The notes under the pieces are model-generated. The model worked only from the letters and a program-made list of their open reading frames with translations, was not told where the DNA came from and did no database searches. A stretch of DNA of 64,000 nt, from NCBI GenBank assembly GCA_023014485.1, contig JAJOZX010002586.1, positions 298,501-362,500 on the forward strand. Reading direction: 5' to 3'. This stretch comes from Bathynomus jamesi (lineage: Eukaryota; Arthropoda; Malacostraca; Isopoda; Cirolanidae). Positions within the stretch are counted from its first letter, which is position 1. The number at the start of each line of letters is the position of its first letter. This document shows, one piece after another, positions 32,817-44,206 of the stretch. A program made the translations under genes and the position numbers.

Positions 32817-33770
32817 GATGACCAAGAGTCAGAGAGAAGAGCGCGAGTAGATCATCCCTTGCGGAATCCATACTGACGATCTGAAAGAAGATTGTGAGAA
32901 GAGCAATGTTTAAGAATCTTCCTATTAAGGATAGATTCAAGAACTTCGAAAAAGCAAGAAATCAAAGCAATTGGACGATAGTTGGAGGGTTGAGAGCGAT
33001 CGCCCTTCTTTGGGACAGGCTAAATGAAAGCGAACTTCCAGCAGGAAGGAAAAGTACCAGATGAGAAACAAAGACAAAACAGTTTGCCTGGGCAGGGTGT
33101 CAGCACAGAAGCACAGTTCTGAAGAACAACAGGAGGAACACCATCAGGACCGTACGCCTTCCTAAAGTTGAGCCCGGATATTGCAGAAAGAACATCTTTG
33201 AAAGAGATTCTAATTTCAGACATACTGTAATAAAGTCAGCGGAAGGGGAAGATGAAGGAACAGTACCGGAATCGTTTAGGGTTGAGTTGGAAGCGAAAGT
33301 TTGAGCGAAGCGTTCAGCTTTGTCAGGAGAAGAGACGGCAACTGAGCCGTCGGAATGGAAAAAAGGACGGAAAGAAGAGGAAGTAAAGTTGTTTAAGATG
33401 TTCTTAGCTAGATGCCAGAAAGAACGAGAAGAAATAGAATTGGATAGGTTTTTATATTTTTGTATGATGAAGGAATTTTTGGCGAGTCGAAGAACAGATT
33501 TTGCAGGATTCCGGACAGAACTATAAGCTGAGTGAGAGTCAGGAGTTGAATGGCGACTGTACCTTCTGAAAGAGTTTCTTTGCATTAGTAGTAGAATAAA
33601 ATATGGAATGTAGGCCTCCATGCCCGAGAGAATCACCTCCGTGATGCGCTCAGCACACTCGGAAGAGCCACGGCCACGGATCATTCCATGAGAGATCACA
33701 GACGTACCAGATCTTCCATGGGAGATCACAGAAGTACTGCCTAAGGGCCTCCCAATCAGGGACGCCAAAG
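32817..33770 (-). pseudogene. LINE reverse transcriptase, N-terminal half
   Basis: Downstream of the endonuclease the minus strand reads LSNSISSRSFWHLAKNILNN and FFHSDGSVAVSSPDKAERFA (the connector before RT). It continues with GLNFRKAYGPDGVPPVVLQN and SGTFPSCWKFA, then PVPKKGDRSQPSNYRPIALI (RT block 1-2) and LLSDRQYGFRKG. It stops at the hAT insertion site. Frames change at about 33230 and at 33020. Confidence 0.9.
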
Positions 33771-34639
33771 TGACAAAGGCGCCTCCTCTTGGGAGGATCC
33801 AAAAGCCGAAATGGAGCGATAGGACAGGAAACAGACATAAGATTGTGGTCAGAGGAGCCCAACAGAGAAAAAAGTTTCACAGAATAAGAAGAAGAATGAG
33901 AGGTAAGAAATAAATCCAGAATGTTGGGCCTATCTCCAAGGCGATCGGGGATACGAGTAGGGTGTTGTACAATATGCTCTAGGTCATTTAGGATAGAAAA
34001 GTTGTAAGCTGGTTCACCAGGGATGTTAGTGAAATTGGAGGAAAGCCAAAGGTGGTGGTGAACACTGAAATCTCCTAAAATTGAGATTTCAGCAAAGGGA
34101 GAGCAAGATAGAATGTATTCCACTTTTGAAGTGAGGTAGTCAAAGAATTTTGGGTAGTGAGTAGAATTAATCGAAAGGTAAACAGCGTAGATGTAGTATT
34201 TAGTTTGAGAGTGGTATGTAAGCCGTAGCCAGGGGACATAGAATTCGGAGGATTCGAGTTCGGGAATACGAGAACAAGTTAGGTCATTGCGTACATATAC
34301 GCAACATCCGCCTTTGGAGTGAAATTGATTATAGAGAAAGTAAGAGGAGTTGCTGTCATTCGTCCCAGACACTTGGATTTCAGTGAGGAAAAGAAGATGA
34401 GGTTTAGAGGAGGAGAGGTGGTGTTCAACAGATTGAAAATTTGAGAAAAGGCCGCGAATTTTGCAGAAGTTAATAAAAAGTGAATCAGGCAAAGGCCCAG
34501 AACATCTCGAATGGGCGGTAGCAGATCCAGCCCCGCTACCAAGATCTGCGTTCCCGGTATCGGCAGCGGGGAAGCCAGAAGTGGGAACATTTATGGTCCC
34601 CTCCCCAGGGGACTCCGAGGCTCTTGAAGTTGATGCCAT
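33771..34639 (-). pseudogene. LINE APE-type endonuclease
   Basis: The endonuclease nicks the target strand to prime reverse transcription. Motifs run in order: [20 protein letters not shown] (catalytic E), [40 protein letters not shown] (D and nearby N/H positions) and [15 protein letters not shown] (the SDH box with catalytic D/H). From [14 protein letters not shown] at 34639 the frame stays open for over 300 codons, so this domain looks well preserved compared with the RT half. The product after [17 protein letters not shown] becomes frameshifted. Confidence 0.92.
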
Positions 34640-34947
34640 TTTTTTTTTTAATTTTAAAAAGATTATGTAGTGTGTAAGATGGATGTATATGTAGTGAGGA
34701 AATAGGGAGAGAAGTGTGTGTTTCAGAGCATGCTGGACTGCTCACCGGGTAGCTGAAACACGGAAAAAGGTAGCTAAGGAGGACAGTGACAGGAGAAACG
34801 GGAGTTCCATCACTCCCTCTCTTCTGTCTAACCCCAACCCCCGGAGTACTTCCCTGATCGATTGGTGTCTGCAATCTTCAACTTAGTTAATAGTTTATAT
34901 CTCCTTAATATTTATATAGTTTGTGTGGTTATTGTACTTTCAGTATA

Positions 34948-35024
34948 CAGGGTATCCACAAAAGAATCGTACAAATTTCATTTGAAATAAGCTAAATTTG
35001 TATGATTCTTTTGTGAATACCCTG
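34948..35024. mobile_element. 77-bp hairpin mini-element
   Basis: CAGGGTATCCACAAAAGAAT at 34948 is mirrored by ATTCTTTTGTGAATACCCTG ending at 35024, with TA on the left side. Almost the whole length is the inverted repeat. The CAGGGT start suggests the Tc1/mariner-type MITE group. Confidence 0.88.
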
Positions 35025-35060
35025 TTATATATATATATATATAATATATATATATATATA
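35025..35060. repeat. (TA)n microsatellite
   Basis: TA-rich tract after the mini-element. Confidence 0.9.
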
Positions 35061-35400
35061 CTGTCGCCTTCAAACTGATGTTCCACGATATTGCTCTTCA
35101 TGCAACTCATAGACATAACACAACCCGTGAAAATTCTCTTTTCCGAGATCGCAACTTGGACCAATCACAAGGCAGAATTTTAAACACGCTATCTGTAATA
35201 TTTATTTTCATTGATGAACTTTACATTAGAGCATTAACAGGTTCTGCATCCCAGGCAACACGTATGATTTTTAATCGTATATCACTTGTAAACCTAGATT
35301 TTTTTAATCTCATATTTAGATCTCTTAGAATATCCTCCGTGTTGTAATAATACCCAGGATCTACTGCTATATTGGTACTACGATACTATATACCCCAAGT

Positions 35401-35655
35401 TTATGTCAATTGTATGATCTCATCTCTTGACTTGACAAAGCTCTCAACTTCGATCCGTTTTCTAAGCACTATAAAAACGATTCGTTTTTCTTTAGTGCTT
35501 AAAAGATTAGCGTTCAATTGAATCTCGCATAGCCCTACTTCATAGGGCTTATGCTCGAAATCTATAGGTCTAGGTAAATCTATAATATAGTTAGCTGAAG
35601 AGTGCAGTGTGACGTAGAAGTGGTCAGGCGCCATGATGTATACTATTAGAGACAC
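35401..35655 (-). pseudogene. Possible Maverick/Polinton-type protein fragment
   Basis: The minus-strand frame contains MAPDHFYVTLHSSANY and IDLPRPIDFEHKPYEVGLCE. Phrases of the type FYVTLPSNSS ... LPRPIELxGxWEVGLxEI occur in virus-like Maverick/Polinton elements, as I remember them. The frame then runs to a stop after about 60 more residues with no further match. A decayed integrase lies just downstream at 35930-36560 on the same strand. I give this moderate weight only; a chance resemblance is possible. Confidence 0.45.
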
Positions 35656-35929
35656 ATCGCTGCACTGCTTTTATATAGGAATTGCAACTTTCAGGATAAC
35701 CGACCCACTTTATCACATACATTTTACGTTTTACGTTTCCCTTTACTCCCAAAGATTGCTTTTCAATTTTAATTTTTTCTTACCTAGACTGAGTGTAACC
35801 TTCAGTAATTCTTCGTCGTAGAAACGCCCTTCAATTTTTTCGGATTTGAATCTTGAATACAGTACATAATCACATCACATTTAGGTTTTCTTAGAGCTAA
35901 CTTTTAAAATTTCTTGGGTCTATCCTTGT

Positions 35930-36560
35930 TCAAAGCCTTTCATGAGTTTTCCCCCAGGGGGTGAAACATGTACATAATTGCCAGTTTAAAAGCTCTACCA
36001 AGGGACTCGTATTGGATTTAGTTTTTGGAAGTGTATACGTTGCTTTTTTAAAAATTTTGTTGGGGGTTTTCCCAGACATCCTGCGGTAGGAATGGTTGTA
36101 CACTTCGACTAACTGTCCCAAAATATGTACTGTATATGTAGATGATTTTGTATGAAAAATAACGATGCATGCATTCCTTGATGGTACCTCGGACACATTA
36201 AGCCAAAGATGCTTTATGCACCGAATTACTGCTGTAGTAACTAACCTTAAACGCTTTCAACATGCTTTGAAAAGAATAACATATGAACTCTTTCACTAAT
36301 ATGACCAGAAATAGGCTGAACTTCTACTTGCCTTTAACATTGGAGGTCTGGTGCTAGTGTCTCCGAGCAACTGATACAATGAGTAAACGAACAGATATTC
36401 CATATTTTCATTAGGGCTTTTGTAGCTTCAGCAACTGTATGTGAGGTTTTAATTTTTAAAGGTACAGCCATAATTATCGTGAGAATACGTCAACTATAAA
36501 GAGAATATCCTTCTTCCCGTCATTATACGTCAAGTACTTCTCATATCATTGAAATGAACC
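35930..36560 (-). pseudogene. Decayed integrase, Maverick/Polinton-like
   Basis: The minus strand shows NDGKKDILFIVDVFSR near 36520-36470 (first D of a retroviral-type DDE integrase). Stops and frame changes follow through 36240, and the last part reads LVEVYNHSYRRMSGKTPNKI near 36110-36050, the usual segment after the catalytic E. The sequence is too decayed to verify the second D or the E. The combination with 35401-35655 favours Maverick/Polinton over gypsy or Ginger. Confidence 0.55.
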
Positions 36561-36629
36561 TCCCATATAGTGTCAGGAGCTGAGGCAGTGTTAAATCTTC
36601 TTGACACTCCCGTAAGAAGCAAGATTAGA

Positions 36630-36745
36630 AATACACATATGTATCGTCAAAAGACAATGTGTCATGAGCAACATCAGGTCCTTACATCATAGGTTAAGGT
36701 AACAAAAATAGGCGGACAAATTGATGATGTTTCGACATGGTTCTT
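36630..36745 (+). repeat. Dispersed repeat, shared with 39290-39380
   Basis: The phrase TCAGGTCCTTACATCA with AGGTTAAGGTAAC and GACATGGTTCTTG also occurs at 39320-39380 (TCAGGTCCTTTCATCA, AGGTCAAGGTCAC, GACATAGTTCTTG). Confidence 0.75.
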
Positions 36746-36760
36746 GTTATTTTTGTTCTA

Positions 36761-37146
36761 CAGGGTGTTCCATTTAATGGACCATAGGAAGTAATTAATA
36801 ATATCTTTTTTTCAGAGTCGTGAAGGTAAAGGTAATAGTAATGTAATAAAGGTAAGGTAGGTAATAAAGGTAAGTAAAGGTAATAAGGGTACCAACAGCC
36901 TTTCCACTCTTTATTACTCCCATTTAAATGGAACCAGAGGAAGTAATAAAGATTGGAAAGGATATTGTTACCTTTATTTACCTTTACTATCTTACCTTAC
37001 TTTTATTACCTTTACAGTTATTGCCTTACCTTACCTTACCTTTATTACCTTATTATTTATTACCTTTATTACGTTTACCTCAGAAATCTGGAAAAAAAAG
37101 ACATTATTAATTACTCCCTATGGTTCCATTTAATGGAACACTCTAG
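36761..37146. mobile_element. Tc1/mariner-type MITE rich in GGTAA units
   Basis: CAGGGTGTTCCATTTAATGG at 36761 is mirrored near 37146 (CCATTTAATGGAACACTCTAG), preceded by TA. The inside is a palindromic array of GGTAAAGGTAATAA-like units. A second inner repeat of CCATTTAAATGGAACCAGAG-like sequence lies near 36920. Confidence 0.85.
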
Positions 37147-37902
37147 ATATTACAATTTTATTAAATAATTTTAAAGTGGTTTTTTATATTTGCACTTTAA
37201 AATTTTATATTCTGAAAAAATTTTTAAAAATGTACTTTTTTATTCCAAAACAACTAATATTAACCTCACGGATGAAATTTTTTTTAAGGTTATTTTACGA
37301 ACATACGTTTTTTGAAACCTTAACATTTCGTGGCAGTTCTCTATAGATGGTTCAGTTTTGGTAAAAATACACATTTTGTATGAAAACTATTAATCAAGAC
37401 AACTTTATTCCTATTAAAGTAATGCGCAGTTTTGTTTTTAAAATATTATTTAGGATAAAGAAATTTATATTTGCATCAAACATTTTAAATAAATTGACTC
37501 TTTACTTCAAAATTGCACTTTGCTAAGTATAGCTAAAATATTATTTGGTTTTAATTAAGGGAATAATTTTCTACTTAAAAAATTTCTCTGTGCAAGACGG
37601 CTAATCTTACAAAGGTTTTGGTGCGAGGCTTGGTGCGACTTTAAGATGAATTTAATTTAGTTGCTAAATATTAAGAATTGTAAACCTACTGTATAAAAAG
37701 TTTTATTTCTTCATTAATTGCTGTGAAAGTACTAGAATTTCAAGGACAGTGGTCTTTCGAATAAAAAGGCCTATCTATGTAACTGAAGACCTAGTATAAA
37801 AGCATAATTAGAGTTTTTTAAAACTAATGAGGTACTCAATTTCATTAAAAAATATCAAAAGTTAAATATAAGTACCCAAAATATCTTCATTATGATTATC
37901 CC
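37147..37902. repeat. AT-rich dispersed repeat
   Basis: No gene. The part around 37440-37600 (AGGATAAAGAAATTTATATT then TTTTAAATAAATTGA) resembles 59345-59480 (AGGATGAAAAAATTTATATT then TTTAAATAAATTAA), so it is probably an old dispersed repeat. Confidence 0.5.
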
Positions 37903-38900
37903 TTGAGCAGTTTCTGTCTTGTGTGTGTGATACCGCGTCCGCGGATTTTGGACTCACCTACTCGTACTGTTTTTCAAAACGGACTTGTTTGCTCGCCATT
38001 TTTCAAGCGCTACTTTCATCTTCTCCCAACCTTTCGCTTACCCAGTTACCGAGTCTACTGTTTGATGGGCAGATTTCAGTTTCTCCATATGCCGGTTGCA
38101 CTTGTGATCTTTCCCACGTTCTTGCCGTGGGAACTACCGCAATTTTCCTTTTGCCGCTATTTTACGGGTGTCAAAGCTGATATTGCCATTGGTGGACTTT
38201 GTATTCTTTCCTTGTCATATTCTTCCTTGCATGAATATTCGGCTACAACATTTATTGATGAATCCCAGCCAGATTCGCCCGTCGAATTTGGGTTCTCTCT
38301 TGATTTTACTAACAGTAGCATCTATTTTATTGACGCTTCGTGCAATTTTTACTCTTTCCGATTTTCTCACTACATTTTGCCTTTCCTAGCGACTCTAAGA
38401 GCGAATCCCAAGCCTTGGAATGTCTTAATGCTATCGATCCCGTTATTTGGGATATATTAAATGGGTATTTTTAACTGGTCGTCATAGGCGGCCGGTTGCA
38501 TTCTGTTGGGTTCCTGCCCATGTAACCGTTAAGGGGAATGAGGATGCAGACCGTGACGCAAAATCCATTGCTTCCCATTCCTTACCAGCTGGCAACCCTC
38601 TTCCTTATGACGATATCCTTGAAGGGATTCGGGCTGCGGTTCGTGTCGCCTGGCAACAACGGTAGGATAATATTGTTGGCGAGATGCCTGAGGTCGCTGG
38701 TACGGTTTGTTCCTGGAGTTACTTTCAGTTGTCTCAACGGTGTGAAACTCTCTTACCCGCCTCTGAGGTGACCACACCTACCTTACCAATGAATATTGGG
38801 TGGAAATGGGCCATTGGTACTATGGTGACGACTGTACTGTTTTTAATTGTGCGAGCTCGCTAATCGATTGTCCTAGTTTTGGGAAATTACGTCGGAGTCA
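37903..38900 (+). pseudogene. LINE RNase H domain relic
   Basis: Near 38500-38570 the plus strand reads RPVAFCWVPAHVTVKGNEDA and DRDAKSIASHSLP, the conserved end of the RNase H domain found in I/R1-type LINEs. Upstream, ATLRANPKPWNVLMLSIPL matches the usual segment just before it, in another frame. A Y-F-I-D-A-S piece near 38320 may be the start of RNase H. Further upstream sequence is decayed. It is an inactive fragment of a LINE different from the other three types here. Confidence 0.8.
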
Positions 38901-39119
38901 TCTCTCGGAGAACAGCAGGAAAGATGGTACCTACCCACTCCCTTAGGTGCTTGGAGCTGCCTCGATATGGAATTTTCTAGTTTTGTTGAATAGGTTGACC
39001 TTGTTTATATACTTCTGCCTAATAAATTTGGGAAGGCAATACTGGATTGCACTTGTCGTTTATCTGTTTGTCACACTTTCGTGTCTGCACCATAATGTTT
39101 AAACTGCTCAAGATAAATT

Positions 39120-39385
39120 GATAGAACTTTATTCTCACATGTAACGTCGCAAGAAGATGAGTCGTAATCAAGAATCCATCAAAGGTCAAGGTCACAAATT
39201 GAGGTCAACTGAAGCTTTTTCGTGTCCGAGTCATAACTTTTGAATTGTTCAACATACATTGATGAAACTTCATACATATACGTATCATCACAAGACGATA
39301 TGTTACGAGCAAGAATCAGGTCCTTTCATCAAAGGTCAAGGTCACAAATATAGGCAGGGGAGTGATGTCGTTGCGACATAGTTCT
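39120..39385 (+). repeat. Tandem AGGTCAAGGTCAC repeat, about 120-bp units
   Basis: Two diverged units each carry GAAACTTCATACATAT-like and CATCAAAGGTCAAGGTCACA phrases. The second unit also matches 36630-36745. Confidence 0.75.
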
Positions 39386-39653
39386 TGTGGTTCTTTTATC
39401 CTCATTTTTACTGGTTCTAGTTTTATCGTCATTTGTTCAGCACATTCATAGCATTAATTCTTCATTCTTTCATTTGTCATTCATCTGATGTTATTTAATT
39501 TTTAATCAACTTTATTTTTGTATATTCGACGCTAGTGACTTCCCTCTTGCAATGACAGAGGGATTACAGCCAATCCCTTCCTTACTCATGTTTTGCATTT
39601 TTAACAGTTGGAAAGAAAAATTAGGAAAATTTGGATATTGAATGGTGGCCCAT
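39386..39653. other. No recognisable feature
   Basis: AT-rich spacer up to the left end of family A copy 1. Confidence 0.5.
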
Positions 39654-39843
39654 TAGGGTGTGTCAATTTTAGGGAGCAAAGTGAAATCTTTAGATTTTCA
39701 AAGACGACTAGTGACCAAATGATGCATTTGTATGTGCTAAATCGAAATATGGCTTTAAAATCCAGATTTGACCACTCCTAGCTACTTATATTTGAAGTTG
39801 AAGTTTACAAAATATCAGCAATTTTTGCAAGTATTTTTTTATT

Positions 39844-40056
39844 GTATATAACTACATTTTACATACATTACATACAATTAAAGACAATTTGACTGTATTT
39901 CAATATTAAAACTTAGAAATATAGATAGGTTTCTTGAACTTTGCCAAGGATACCATATATAACTACATTTTACATACATACAATTAAAGACATTTTGATT
40001 GTATTTCAATATTAAAACTTAGAAATATAGATAGGTTTCTTGAACTTTGCCAAGGC
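39844..40056. repeat. Tandem duplication of the gene 3' end
   Basis: A segment of about 110 bp (CTACATTTTACATACAT ... TTGAACTTTGCCAAGG) is present twice in tandem, at about 39849-39951 and 39961-40052. The right copy contains the last codons (KFKKPIYISKF) of the transposase. Confidence 0.88.
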
Positions 40057-42411
40057 TGCCATGTCTGCCTTGCTCTTGTTCCTGGACATGAGCTCCCTAC
40101 TGGCCACCTGGCCACTGATGTACGCCTCCCTCCTCTCTTGTGAGTAAGCATGTGCTGCTTCAGTTGTCATCCTTACACACCTCTCTACTGACTGTGTGTG
40201 TGAGGGCCATGCAGAAACTTCCATTGGTCTATCTAGAAACTCCTTGATTGCACCAGTGGTGAGGGAGCAAGTCAGAGGAGGCTCAGTCACGCCAGAGCTC
40301 CAGTCAGTAAGCTCCGAGAGTTTGGTGGCATCTGGGTTGATGTCAGGAGTCTTCCTGGGTCTGACACTGTAGTCTCCTACCTTTGTGTCCTCATCTCCTT
40401 CACCTCTGATTTCCAGTATCCTCTTCACTGCCTCCCTCCTCTCCTCCTCCACCTCACTGCACAGCATGTCCTGGCGCACAGCCTCAGAGTGTGCATACCA
40501 GGCTAATCTCTTCACTGTAGGCATCACTATTCCTATCACCTCCTTCTTCTGACTTCTGAGCAGCTCCAGCTGGTACAGTACATGCCTGGGTCCCTCCACC
40601 CAGCTGTGACTTAAATTGATGTTGAACCAGTTTGGCATTTAGACTCCCACTATGAATTCCACAATTATCCTCAGGTTCTTCAGGTTCCTACCCTTCAGCC
40701 CATGTTTGGAAATCCGCAATCTGCAGAACCTTAAAGCCGTGGTGACCCACCTACTGTGACAGACTGGCCCAATCTCCAGGAGAGCTAGATTCTGAGGTAC
40801 CTCTCCCGATCTGATGGCAGTGATGATTTTGTAGCCATATGATTGGTCTGTGCTGAGGTCCTTGACTACCTCATGACTGAGATGGGGTAGAGGAGGACCA
40901 ACAGTGATCCTCGTGAAGTTTGGGTTGATCTCCAGCTCAGTGGCAGTGTCAAACATCTTCCCTAGGGGCCTAGACCACTTGTTGTTGCTCAATGTCTTGC
41001 CATCCAGTGCAGTCACCAGGTGTCTGAGACTCAGCTCCCCAGTGTACAAGTCACAGACAATCCACACCAACTTCCTGCTAAGCTTGGCCTCCACATAATG
41101 CATTACTCCTCCCTCCCAGCCAGTATTCACATTAGTACTGTCACTTCCTATGGCCAAAAGGGTCTGGTCTGCTCCTCTCTCTCTTAGCCAGTTCACCAGA
41201 TGGTCAGCATTGACCTCAGCATGACTTCTCTCATCTGCAGCTTCCTCTGGTACAAAATGCCACAAATATTTCCTACCTGGTTTATTGCACACTGCGTAGT
41301 GTTCTTCTTTAATGAGGCCGGGAAACTGCCTGTCACTGCTCTCAGTTTCCATCATCACTTTGGTGTCATCTCTTTTCCCATCAAAGAAGATACAGGTGAT
41401 GCCATTTTCCCTAATCTCTTCATCAAACTTCTTGAACAGTTCCTTAGTCAGTCTCTCCTAAGCCCTCCTCACCTTGTTGTGGTCAATCACCAGTGCTGTG
41501 CCAAACTCTGTGATAAGACCAGCATCAATCCAGGCAGCAGTAGCAATCTCTGCAGTCTCTCTCAGCCCAGTGTGATGTCTCAAACTAGCCAGAGCTATGT
41601 TGGTGATATCTTCAGTGTTGTATTTCTTCTTCTTAGCCACAGGCGAGGAAGAACTTGTCGCAGGCTCTGGTATGAAATCTTCATCCTCCGCTCTCCTCCC
41701 TTCCTCCTCCAGTATATCTCCAGTCTCCTCCAACTCCATCTCCAGCAGTGACTCCTCCCTCAACTCCTCTTCTTTCTTGGCTGACTCATCTGCCTCCCTC
41801 CTCCTCTTCTCCTCGGCCTTCCTTCTCTGCTCCTGTCACTGCAGCTTCCTGTCTCCTGGTCTCAGGGTGATCAGCTAGACCCATCTGGTGTGCCCCCCAC
41901 ACTGCCCATCTTTTCTCTCTGACCTTTATTGAAGGCAAGCTCCTGCACTGGTATCTTCTACTCGCCCCTGCAGCTGCAGTATCTTCTACTCGCCACTGCA
42001 GCTCCTGATCACACAGTGACAGGTCAGGATATCCACCAATTTGTCCAGTTTCATCATGAACCTATCTTTGACCTCTAGCTTCACATTGTCAATGGACACC
42101 TTCACTGCCTCATCCCACAGTGCCTTCACTTTAGCCCTGATCCTGACCTCAGTGTTGATTACAGGTCCTGTGAATAGAGTGTTGGCCTTTCTCCATTGAG
42201 CCAGTAGCCCTGGAACAATGCCGTTGTTAATCAGGTCATTAACAGGGTAATTCCTCCTATCTTCCTCACTCATCTCTCTCCTCAACAAACCATACCTCAG
42301 CAGATCTCTGGCTGTGGGTAACTCAGCAGGGGGAAGTTCCCTCCCAGTCCCCACTAAGTGACTTAGGTGGCAACTTGATTTGCTTCGGGTTCTGATTTCT
42401 TTCTGACTCAT
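40012..42411 (-). pseudogene. Family A protein, putative hAT-like transposase, three stops
   Basis: About 800 codons lie in a single frame, interrupted only by stops at about 41986, 41458 and 40639. Motifs in order: LVGTGRELPPAELPTARDLL near the start, an acidic/coiled region with E-rich repeats, FFDGKRDDTK (D1 at 41380-41382), LLAIGSDSTNVNTG (D2 near 41142), IVCDLYTGELSLRH (C near 41055), VKDLSTDQSYGYK, VCHSRWVTTALRFC (RW near 40750) and HTQSVERCVRMTTEA (E near 40185). The D-D-C-RW-E layout parallels hAT transposases. The start is MSQKEIRT at 42411, nine bases after a splice-acceptor-like TTTTGTTCACAG. Such proteins are usually annotated as uncharacterized, so the function is inferred. Confidence 0.8.
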
Positions 42412-42989
42412 CCTGTGGACCTGTGAACAAAAGAAATGTCATTGAAATTTGGATAGGCCTACTGATTATGATTACATAAAATTAAGTTAATTGAAATTCT
42501 TAATATCTTCCTATAAGCTCAGATAAAAGGTTGTGTTGTTATAGGTACAAGACTTAATTATCCAAAGTAATGACAATTTCATATATGTATCATATCAAAA
42601 TATACAGAAAGTTTGGGTCACACATAACATTTCGAATAATTTGAATTACACAATATTTACATTACGAAGTAATCAAAATTGTCAAAACGGAGGGAAAACA
42701 GATGCATTCACAATCAAAACTCCAGCATTTGTGACTATGTGAAACTTAGAAACCATACTGCACACCAAAAATAACCAAAGTTGACCACACATATCAATGG
42801 CACATTGATATACGATGCTACAGTCATATTTAGGTTATATTTCAAACCTTTATGGTCAAATATAAGTAGGTAAATGGCTTTTTTAAACAACACTAAAGAT
42901 ATTTCTAAGTTTGCTAGATAATTAACATGACATCATTAGAGCATTAGTAGTTTTTGAATTGTTGACTTTACTAAAATTGACACACTCTA

Positions 42990-43182
42990 TGTACAGGGAG
43001 AGGCCTGACCTTTATGTGAAATTAAGGCTAATACCCTTAAATTTAGAAAGGTTAGTTTAGATACACGTTTTTACATCACTAAAAATATTAAAGATAACCC
43101 TATCGAGAGACCTCTTTAAGCACTTGTTTCTGTCCAGTACGTGAACGTATCCCATAGATTTAGCAAGTTAGTATTTGTGTAT
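42990..43182. other. No recognisable feature
   Basis: Short unique spacer. Confidence 0.5.
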
Positions 43183-43190
43183 GTGTATCG

Positions 43191-43402
43191 CAGTGGTTCT
43201 TAACCCCTGGGTCGCCAAGCCATTTTGATTGGATCATTAAATTGTCACTTAGGATATAGTTTATTTATGTTATCCCTAATCATTTTACCATTAATTATTT
43301 ATTTTATTACCTATTACAAGTGAACTGTTTGAAGACATGGGTCGCCGAGCTAGTCCCGCGACCAGAATTTGGGTCGCAGCCTAAAAAGGTTAAGAACCAC
43401 TG
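43191..43402. mobile_element. hAT MITE
   Basis: CAGTGGTTCTTAACC at 43191 is mirrored by GGTTAAGAACCACTG ending at 43402. The flanks GTGTATCG and GTGTATAC agree at six of eight positions, consistent with a decayed 8-bp TSD. It contains GGGTCGCCAAG-like repeats as does the MITE at 227-452. Confidence 0.88.
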
Positions 43403-43410
43403 GTGTATAC

Positions 43411-44160
43411 AGTGAAAAAAAAACCGCGAGATCCGATGTCCAAAGTGTCTTTTTTTTTTTTATTCCTTAGAAAATTTAAATTCAACATTTATTAACAGTA
43501 TCTCACAAATTAGAACACTTTCTACAAAACAAAAAAGTTAATGTTCTTTCTTCCTTCCAATGTTAATTTTGATGATGGAGCACCCAAATGAAAAGCTAAC
43601 ATTCAAATTAAGTTAGCGATCATCTGAATAAAAATTTTGCAATTGTGACAAACGTTAACTTCGGCAATGACATCACAGACAAAAGAATGGAGAAAATGCC
43701 TGTAAAACTAGTTGGAGGTCGAAATATTTTTACCGAGTCTTTTATAAAGAAAGGACAAGGTCTTTAGCCTTAAAAAAAATGAGTATATTAAAGGTAAAAG
43801 GGGAGATCGCCGGATCCTTGCACCGTTTTCTCTTTCAAAATTATTTTACGATGTGATAATTACCGTACCTCTCGCGAAATTGGGAAGGACCACATTAAAT
43901 ATTTTACTCAGACAAATTATAAAATAAAATCTAAATTACCTGTGAGCTGTGTAACATCCGCGTAATTTTCAAGACTTAATAACTATGAGGATCTTGCATG
44001 AAAAGAAAGGAAAGAGAAAATAGAAGCAAGGTCGTGAAAAATACAAACTACCTATATTACCATAAAATCATAGCCTTTTAAACGCAACTATTTAATCTTA
44101 AAACAAACGAATCTAATTTAAAACAAGGTAATTCAAGCTAAATTTGGCTATCATCATCTG
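43411..44160. other. No recognisable feature
   Basis: AT-rich with a poly-T run near 43450; no gene seen. Confidence 0.5.
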
Positions 44161-44206
44161 ATGTAACCTAATGATATATATATATATATTATATAATATA
44201 TATATA

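Larger units (their letters stand above)
27850..34870 (-). mobile_element. Nearly full-length non-LTR retrotransposon split by a hAT
   Basis: On the minus strand the element runs from a 5' region near 34870 through an APE-type endonuclease (34639-33770), RT (33220-28690) and a C-terminal tail (28680-27967). A 3' untranslated region near 27850-27960 contains AAAATCCCAAAATAAAATG. The hAT at 29037-32808 splits the RT. Multiple frame changes make it inactive. It is distinct from the LINE at 3837-6117. Confidence 0.9.
39654..42989 (-). mobile_element. Family A copy 1: TAGGGTGT-ended, hAT-like
   Basis: TAGGGTGTGTCAATTTTAG at 39654 is mirrored by CTAAAATTGACACACTCTA ending at 42989. A further inverted match CTACTTATATTTGA lies at about 39780 and 42865. 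The flanks TGGCCCAT and TGTACAGG do not match, so the target duplication is lost or decayed. The 3.3-kb element contains a single minus-strand gene of about 800 codons. Its TAGGGTGTRTCA start is shared with copy 2. Confidence 0.87.

Noticed and set aside
40012..41358. Family A as a host gene
   Set aside because: Three in-frame stops, terminal inverted repeats and a TSD on a related copy show that it is a transposon.
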